Shown: in pieces, positions 58,440 through 64,000 of the stretch | Layout of the letters: every line of letters begins with the position of its first letter | How positions within the stretch are numbered: the stretch's first letter is position 1 | DNA from: Oscillospiraceae bacterium | Lineage (GTDB): Bacteria; Bacillota; Clostridia; Oscillospirales; Acutalibacteraceae | Reading direction: 5' to 3' | Assembly (NCBI GenBank): GCA_015065615.1 | Contig: SVPY01000008.1 | Span: 1 to 64,000, forward strand | Length of the DNA: 64,000 nucleotides | Program-made: the position numbers and the translations under genes | Notes under the pieces: generated by a model | The model's database searches: none | Told to the model about the DNA's origin: nothing | Seen by the model: only the letters and a program-made list of their open reading frames with translations

Positions 58440-59177
58440 ATGAAAAATATTTTAGTTAAAATCAGTTACGACGGATCATACTTTCACGGGTGGCAGATTC
58501 AGGAAAACGCCCACACCGTGCAGGAAGAATTTCAGTCTGCTCTATACAAAATAATCGGTGAAAAGGCGGATATAAAAGCCTGCAGCCGTACAGACTCGGG
58601 CGTTCACGCCAACGTTTTCTGCATTAGCGTTAAAACCGAGAGTAAAATAACTCCCGAAAGGCTTAAAGGCGCGTTAAATCATTATTTCCCTCTCTATATG
58701 GCATGCTTAAGTGCCGAGGAAGTCCCCATGGATTTCCACGCAAGGTATTCCTGTAAAGGAAAGGAATATGTCTATTTGATACATAACGCCGAGGTACGCA
58801 ACCCCTTTTTGAAAGACAGAGCCCTTCATTACTACCATAAAATAGACGAAGAAAAATTAAACACAGCCGCCTCCTACTATATAGGTACTCACGATTTTAC
58901 GTCCTTCTGCACGCAGGATGCAAGAGAGATGGAGGATATGAGCCGCACCGTATATGATGCGAAGGTCACAAGAGAAGGAGATATAGTGAAATTTACCGTA
59001 TCTGCCGACGGTTTCCTTTACAATATGGTGCGTATAATGGTGGGGACGTTAATAAGAGTTCAGGAAGGCAAAATAAAGCCAGAGGAGATTCCCTCTATTT
59101 TAGAAAAGAAGAACCGCGCTTTTGCAGGCCCCACTGCTCCTCCCGAAGGCTTATATTTAAATAAGGTTTTCTATTAA
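58440..59177 (+). CDS. truA: tRNA pseudouridine synthase A
   Basis: A 245-residue enzyme that makes pseudouridine at positions 38-40 of tRNA. The catalytic Asp is in CSRTDSGVHA (Asp52). The N-terminus has ISYDGSYFHGWQIQ, and FLYNMVRIMVGTL lies near the end. Length is normal. The ecfT-truA order is classical in Firmicutes. No clear SD is seen before the ATG, so it may depend on coupling with ecfT. Confidence 0.95.
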   Translation: MKNILVKISYDGSYFHGWQIQENAHTVQEEFQSALYKIIGEKADIKACSRTDSGVHANVFCISVKTESKITPERLKGALNHYFPLYMACLSAEEVPMDFHARYSCKGKEYVYLIHNAEVRNPFLKDRALHYYHKIDEEKLNTAASYYIGTHDFTSFCTQDAREMEDMSRTVYDAKVTREGDIVKFTVSADGFLYNMVRIMVGTLIRVQEGKIKPEEIPSILEKKNRAFAGPTAPPEGLYLNKVFY

Positions 59178-59216
59178 AATAAAACAATTTAATTTTTATA
59201 TATAACAGGAAAAATT

Positions 59217-60644
59217 ATGTCATTATTTAAAAAGAAGAAAAAAGAAACAGAAGTTACCGAGGAAGAAGTTTCTAAGGTTCAGGAACATACCGAAGAACCG
59301 GAAAAAGAAGCCGAAACCAAAGAAGATAACAAAGAGGAAAAAGAACCTCAAAAGGAAATTATCATCCGCGAAAAGGTGGATGAGGGCGATTTCTACGATT
59401 CCCCCGAAATAAGCGAGGAGGAGCTTTTAAACTACAATCCCGACGATGAAGAGGACGTAGACAGCGTAAGAAAAAGAAAAAGGGAAAACCCCAAGAAAAA
59501 GACCGTAAGAAACGCTATAATAATTTCTGCGGTGGCTTTGGTTCTTCTGGTAGTAAGCGTGTTTTTTATATTCGGCGGCGGATATTCATTCAGTAACGCT
59601 ATGACTAATATAGAAAACTGGTTTATGGGAACTGACGCAGGCGACGGCTACCCCGTAGGCTTAACGGGCTCGGGCGCCGATAAAATGGGCTTTTTCTCCG
59701 AAAACGGCAACGCCTACGTGCTTACGGATTCAAGCTTTACAGCCGTGAGCTTATCGGGTGAAGAAATTTTCTCTCACCGCCACAACTGTTCCGCTCCGGG
59801 TATTTCCTATTCAAACGGCAATTTCCTTATCTACGATATGGGAAATACTTCTTATACCGTAGGCTCAGGCAGCGATAACGTTGATAAATTCACAAGTATC
59901 AACAACATAAACGCGGCAGATATATCCAAAAGCGGTAAGTACGCGGTGTTCACTCAGTCTCAGGATTATTCCTCCGAACTTTTGGTATATAATAAGAACG
60001 ACGAGCTTATATTTACATATAAATATGCCGAAAATTACCCCGTTGCGGCAGCGGTAAGTCCCGACGGTAAAAAAGTATGCGCCGTAACAATAAATGAAAA
60101 TGTAGGAGAGCTTTATTCGGTGCTTGCTGTGTTCAATCTTGACGATACCGAGCCTCAGGCGCAGTACGTTTCCACAGGTAACTTTATTACTGAGCTTTAC
60201 TGGGAGGGCGGCACATTGTTTGCTCTCGGCAATACTTCGGCAATATCCTGCGATTCCTATAATAATTTCGTTGAATATAAGTTTGAAGGTTCCACGGTAA
60301 CTGCGGCGGATTATAAGGATAACAAGCTTTTCGTAAGCGTTTCCGACTATAATTATCAGGGCTCCTGCGTGCTTTATATTTTCGACGGCTCAGCTTCAAG
60401 CGTGAGAACCATTGAATCGAGCGAAAGAATTGAAGATATAAGCGTGTACGGCGGAAAAATATCGCTGTTTATAAAGAAAAACATACATTGTTACGATTTA
60501 AATACCCTTAAAGAAACTTCAAAAGGCAGCGCAGCTTACGATACCGTAAGTATTGCAATGGCTAATGATACAGGCGTGTATACTTTAGGCGTTACAGAAA
60601 TAAACTATGTTCCTTTAACGTATATAGAAGAGTCAAATGAATAA
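59217..60644 (+). CDS. DUF5711-like membrane protein with beta-propeller domain
   Basis: A 475-residue protein. A long acidic/basic cytoplasmic region (residues 1-97) leads to one transmembrane helix (about 98-120), then an extracellular beta-rich domain with repeated strand motifs (NGNAYVLTDS, GKYAVFTQS, DGKKVCAVTI) that looks like a DUF5711 propeller. Function is unknown. It lies between truA and cvpA, all on the plus strand, with moderate gaps. Confidence 0.72.
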   Translation: MSLFKKKKKETEVTEEEVSKVQEHTEEPEKEAETKEDNKEEKEPQKEIIIREKVDEGDFYDSPEISEEELLNYNPDDEEDVDSVRKRKRENPKKKTVRNAIIISAVALVLLVVSVFFIFGGGYSFSNAMTNIENWFMGTDAGDGYPVGLTGSGADKMGFFSENGNAYVLTDSSFTAVSLSGEEIFSHRHNCSAPGISYSNGNFLIYDMGNTSYTVGSGSDNVDKFTSINNINAADISKSGKYAVFTQSQDYSSELLVYNKNDELIFTYKYAENYPVAAAVSPDGKKVCAVTINENVGELYSVLAVFNLDDTEPQAQYVSTGNFITELYWEGGTLFALGNTSAISCDSYNNFVEYKFEGSTVTAADYKDNKLFVSVSDYNYQGSCVLYIFDGSASSVRTIESSERIEDISVYGGKISLFIKKNIHCYDLNTLKETSKGSAAYDTVSIAMANDTGVYTLGVTEINYVPLTYIEESNE

Positions 60645-60713
60645 ATTCTCCTGTTTAAGTAAAATTTCTTTTTCCGCGTAAATGTTTAAAAAGGGAAAAG
60701 GTGAGGTATAAAG

Positions 60714-61403
60714 ATGAATTTTATTATTGATATTCTTATTCTGGCTTTATTTGTATTTCTTGCTTTGATAGGAATAAAAAAAGGACTTATAAAATCGGCG
60801 TTTGAACTTGTTGGTGCTTTTCTTGCGGTTTATCTCGCTTCTTATTTTGGCACTATGCTGGCTGAAACGATATATAACGAGGTTTTCAGACCGGGCGTAT
60901 ATGAAAAAATGCTTGAAACTACGAAGGACCTTTCAGTTGAGTCTGCGGCAAAAAACTTCTTCGATTCATTGGAGCCCTTTGTTCTTGAGTTTTTTGAACT
61001 CAACGGTGTAACCTATGAAACAATAAGCGAAACCTATACGGGCTTCGGTGAAAAAGCGGCTCTTGCAATTACGGATGCTATTTCTCCCGTGTTTATATCG
61101 ATGATAAGAGTGTTCGTATTCCTTGTGCTTTTTATCGTTTTCTTCGTGCTTCTTGCTTTACTTGCAAATTTACTTACAAAGATAATAAAGCTCACCATTC
61201 TGAAAAAAGTAAACCAGATTTTAGGCGCGGTGCTGGGTGTGGTTAAGGCATTGGTTATAGTGTGGGTAGTATTCGGCGCTGTTGCCGCCCTTCTGCCCCT
61301 TTGCTCAGAAGGTTTCAGAGAGCTATTAACAGAAGGCGCAGAAAATTCCATACTGGGTTCGTTCATAATGGGTATTAATCCTCTTACCTGGATATTTCAG
61401 TAA
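60714..61403 (+). CDS. CvpA family membrane protein
   Basis: A 229-residue protein with four membrane helices. The N-terminal helix pair (FIIDILILALFVFLALIGIKKGLIKSAFELVGAFLAVYLASYFG) is typical of CvpA, named for colicin V production; related proteins occur in sporulating Firmicutes. A 70-residue extracellular loop follows, then two more helices. Its role is not known. Confidence 0.78.
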   Translation: MNFIIDILILALFVFLALIGIKKGLIKSAFELVGAFLAVYLASYFGTMLAETIYNEVFRPGVYEKMLETTKDLSVESAAKNFFDSLEPFVLEFFELNGVTYETISETYTGFGEKAALAITDAISPVFISMIRVFVFLVLFIVFFVLLALLANLLTKIIKLTILKKVNQILGAVLGVVKALVIVWVVFGAVAALLPLCSEGFRELLTEGAENSILGSFIMGINPLTWIFQ

Positions 61404-61512
61404 AATATAAAGTAAACCGATATATTTGCGGCTTTGAAACTATAAAAGTTTCAATTCCTTACAAACCGCCACAAATAATACATGAAAGGAAAGTTTTTGC
61501 AGAAGCAAAACT

Positions 61513-62103
61513 ATGGTCATAAAAATGAAAATATTTACAAAGGAAAATCTTACAATTCCTAATCTTTTATCTCTTTTCAGAATTATCACAATACCGTTCT
61601 TCGTGTATTTTTATATGAAGGATATGGTTTACACGGCTATTATTATTCTTGTAGCAGGCGGCCTTTCTGACTGTGTGGACGGTTACATAGCAAGACGTTT
61701 CAATCAGATAACGGAGCTTGGCAAAATGCTTGACCCTCTTGCCGATAAACTTACTCAGGCGGCTATTGCCATCTGCATCGCCTTTAAGTATCCTATCATA
61801 AGCCCCCTGCTTGCTTTCTTTATTATCAAAGAACTTATTATGTTGATCGGTGCCTGCGTGCTTCTTAAAAAAGGCGCAAGACCTGTTGCCGCCAACTGGT
61901 ACGGAAAGCTCGGTACGCTTTTATTTTACCTCTCCGTTACCGTTGTGGTTGTAATGAGCTTATTTATGGTGGCAAGTCCCGTATTTGAGATAGTTTCCTA
62001 CATTCTTTTGGGTATTACCGCCGTTATTATGGCATATTCCCTTTATAAATATTTCATTATAGCTTTAGAGCAGATTAAAGCTGCTAAAAATAGCAAGGAA
62101 TAA
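61513..62103 (+). CDS. pgsA: CDP-diacylglycerol-glycerol-3-phosphate 3-phosphatidyltransferase
   Basis: A 196-residue membrane enzyme that makes phosphatidylglycerol phosphate from CDP-diacylglycerol and glycerol 3-phosphate. The CDP-alcohol phosphotransferase signature D-x2-DG-x2-AR-x8-G-x3-D-x3-D is complete in DCVDGYIARRF...GKMLDPLAD. NLLSLFRII near the N-terminus is typical of PgsA. Start is uncertain: ATGs at 61513 and 61525 both lack a close ribosome site, while GAAAGGAAAG is about 20 nt upstream. Confidence 0.9.
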   Translation: MVIKMKIFTKENLTIPNLLSLFRIITIPFFVYFYMKDMVYTAIIILVAGGLSDCVDGYIARRFNQITELGKMLDPLADKLTQAAIAICIAFKYPIISPLLAFFIIKELIMLIGACVLLKKGARPVAANWYGKLGTLLFYLSVTVVVVMSLFMVASPVFEIVSYILLGITAVIMAYSLYKYFIIALEQIKAAKNSKE

Positions 62104-62242
62104 TCTTTATAAAAATTCAAAAATTATTAACTAACAGTTTTTCAATATATGGTATTATTTTTGCGTTAAATTATTCGTATTCAATGCGAAGTTAAAAATT
62201 GCAAAAATACAGTAAAATCCCCTTTGGAAAGGAATTTAGAAT

Positions 62243-64000
62243 ATGATAATGTGTTCAAGGTGCAAAAAGCGCCCTGCGGTGGTTTTTGTGTCACAGACAA
62301 ATGATGCATCTAAAAGTCAGGGTTTATGCCTTACCTGTGCAAAAGAGCTTGGTATAAAGCCCGTTAACGATATGATGCAGGATATGATGAATAAATTAGG
62401 TATTACAGAGGAGCAACTGGAAGCTATGACGGAGGAGATGTCCGCATTGGCTGAAACTGACGACGGCGAGGATTTCACTCCCGGCGGTACTGCTTCCATG
62501 CCCATTGAGCAGATTTTCGGCGGCGGTGCAAACGGTTTCTCTCAGAATGGTTTCGATCCCTCTATGCCTCCTTCTCAGAATAAAGGTCCCAAGAAGGACG
62601 ATTTCCATAAGCAGAAAAGAAAGCATATAATGGCTTACTGCACAGATTTAACAAAGAAAGCAAGAAACGGCGAGCTTGACAGAATCATCGGCCGTGAAAA
62701 AGAAACCGAGCGAGTAGTTCAGATCTTATCCAGAAGAACCAAGAATAACCCCTGCTTAATCGGTGAACCCGGCGTAGGTAAAACTGCGGTTGCTGAGGGT
62801 CTTGCCCTTCGTATTGCAAACGGTCAGGTACCTATGAAGCTTATGGATAAGGAAGTTCAGCTTCTTGATTTAACCGCTTTAATTGCAGGTACACAGTTCA
62901 GAGGCCAGTTTGAAAGCCGTATAAAGGGCCTTGTGGAAGAAGTTAAACAGGCAGGCAACATCATTCTTTTTATTGACGAGGTTCACAATTTAGTGGGCAC
63001 GGGTGATGCCGAGGGCAGTATGAATGCCGCCAACATCTTAAAGCCTGCTTTATCCCGCGGTGAAATTCAGGTTGTGGGCGCTACAACTTTCAACGAATAC
63101 AGAAAATATATTGAAAAGGATGCGGCTTTGGAGCGCCGTTTCCAGCCCGTTACCATAAACGAACCCTCCATAAGCGAGGCTATAGACGTTATTAAGGGTA
63201 TTAAGAGTTACTACGAAGGTTTCCACAGCGTAGAGGTAAGCGATAAAATAGCAGCAAGAATAGTTATTTTATCCGAAAGATATATCAACGACCGTTTCCT
63301 TCCCGATAAGGCTATAGACCTTCTTGACGAAGCCTGCACAAGAGCTTCCCTGCGCAACCGCTATTTAGAGGAATTCGAAAGCACTATGCGTGAGCTCAAA
63401 AAGCAGAAAAATAAGGAGCAGGAGCTCACAAACGCCGATTCTCCCGACTATGAAAAGCTTGCCGAGGTAAGATATAAGGTTGCAAATCTTGAAAAGCAGA
63501 TAGACGAAATAGATAAGGAAAAAATCATAGCAAAGGTAACGGAAAGCGATTTAGCCCACGTTATCGAGCTCTGGACGGGTATCCCCTCCGAAAGAATTCA
63601 GAAGTCCGAGCTCTCTAATTTAGCAAACCTTGAGGATGCTTTAAAAGCTAAAATAATCGGTCAGGACGAAGCCGTGAAGGCTGTTTCTGCCGCAGTAAGA
63701 AGAAGCCGCGTGCAGATAAGCCCCAGAAGACACCCGGCGTCCTTTATATTCGTAGGTCCCACAGGTACGGGTAAAACCGAGCTTGTAAGAGTTCTTTCCA
63801 AGGAATTATTCGATTCCCCCGAAACTATGATTCGTTTAGATATGAGCGAATTTATGGAAAAGCACTCCGTAAGTAAAATCATCGGTTCACCTCCCGGATA
63901 CGTTGGCTACGACGAAGCAGGTCAGCTTACTGAAAAAGTCCGCCGCCGCCCTTACAGCGTAATCCTTTTTGACGAAATCGAGAAGGCTCACCCCGACGTT
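62243..64000 (+). CDS. ClpE-like Clp ATPase with N-terminal zinc finger (partial, runs off the right end)
   Basis: At least 586 codons, open to the window end and missing from the ORF track. The N-terminus [11 protein letters not shown] ... CLTCAKELG has two CxxC pairs, a zinc finger as in ClpE, in place of the double Clp_N repeat of ClpC. The first AAA+ domain has Walker [21 protein letters not shown] and [15 protein letters not shown] charged coiled-coil middle region follows, then the second AAA+ domain with [21 protein letters not shown] and [10 protein letters not shown], stopping at [11 protein letters not shown]. It should unfold substrates for ClpP. AAAGGA lies about 9 nt before the ATG. 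Confidence 0.93.
   Translation, partial: MIMCSRCKKRPAVVFVSQTNDASKSQGLCLTCAKELGIKPVNDMMQDMMNKLGITEEQLEAMTEEMSALAETDDGEDFTPGGTASMPIEQIFGGGANGFSQNGFDPSMPPSQNKGPKKDDFHKQKRKHIMAYCTDLTKKARNGELDRIIGREKETERVVQILSRRTKNNPCLIGEPGVGKTAVAEGLALRIANGQVPMKLMDKEVQLLDLTALIAGTQFRGQFESRIKGLVEEVKQAGNIILFIDEVHNLVGTGDAEGSMNAANILKPALSRGEIQVVGATTFNEYRKYIEKDAALERRFQPVTINEPSISEAIDVIKGIKSYYEGFHSVEVSDKIAARIVILSERYINDRFLPDKAIDLLDEACTRASLRNRYLEEFESTMRELKKQKNKEQELTNADSPDYEKLAEVRYKVANLEKQIDEIDKEKIIAKVTESDLAHVIELWTGIPSERIQKSELSNLANLEDALKAKIIGQDEAVKAVSAAVRRSRVQISPRRHPASFIFVGPTGTGKTELVRVLSKELFDSPETMIRLDMSEFMEKHSVSKIIGSPPGYVGYDEAGQLTEKVRRRPYSVILFDEIEKAHPDV

Noticed and set aside
1-64000. tRNA genes, 16S/23S rRNA, CRISPR arrays, prophage or IS elements
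   Set aside because: Looked for T-arm motifs, rRNA cores, regularly spaced repeats, and transposase or integrase motifs on both strands; none seen by eye. A tRNAscan or ISfinder run could still find something missed.

Overview
The window reads as chromosome of a low-to-mid GC, Gram-positive, spore-forming anaerobe of the class Clostridia, probably a gut lineage. The evidence is spoIIP and ypeB, the telA/xpaC pair, yqhQ (DUF1385), a DUF896 protein, a group II ECF energising module, sigma-A promoters with 17-nt spacers, strong AAGGAG-type ribosome sites, and many gut-type carbohydrate genes. There is no 16S, 23S or tRNA, so I do not name a genus. No phage, transposase or CRISPR array is visible.

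Layout. 1-1240: L-asparaginase on the minus strand. 1349-2170: cutC. 2182-9610: a minus-strand operon nudF-sdaA-M28 peptidase-CE7 esterase-namZ-DUF5107. 9749-12838: lipoprotein, MATE exporter, PHP phosphatase. 12843-13796: small lipoprotein locus with a duplicated 3' remnant and a protease-like fragment. 14095-16758: Mrp/Nbp35 ATPase, two small membrane proteins, spoIIP. 16885-19076: citrate synthase and a frameshifted GDPD. 19128-21782: compact DNA-modification cassette (DUF262-HNH, EcoRI-type adenine methylase, Xre regulator) between two similar terminators. 21793-26141: sugar isomerase/epimerase, then xpaC-telA-TPM. 26401-31974: lipoprotein, HAD-MATE-DUF896-yqhQ-prmC run, lipoprotein. 31991-40081: uronate/rhamnoside genes and a ZTP-riboswitch-controlled formate transporter family gene, bracketed by two inverted, related large RNA genes. 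40210-41745: phosphoesterase and a mosaic of palindromic repeats. 41793-47555: DHHW-like surface protein, two self-contained tandem 5S rRNA operons around a GH63-like glycosidase, and ypeB. 47717-52147: MFS transporter, phosphoesterase, PII-like protein, MBL hydrolase. 52343-62103: ruvCAB, rRNA methylase, ecfA1-ecfA2-ecfT-truA, DUF5711, cvpA, pgsA. 62243-64000: a ClpE-like ATPase running off the end and missing from the ORF track.

The most novel item is the pair of paralogous RNA loci (minus 33114-32560 and plus 39687-40080). Both have a sigma-A promoter with extended -10, shared sequence blocks, and an intrinsic terminator whose stem differs by compensatory changes. Upstream of each lies a divergent, equally conserved promoter with a hairpin leader. 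In the right copy that leader runs into a YgjP-like metallopeptidase gene, where the hairpin and U-tract look like an attenuator. I cannot assign the RNA to a family I know. All calls come from reading the sequence; no database search was run.
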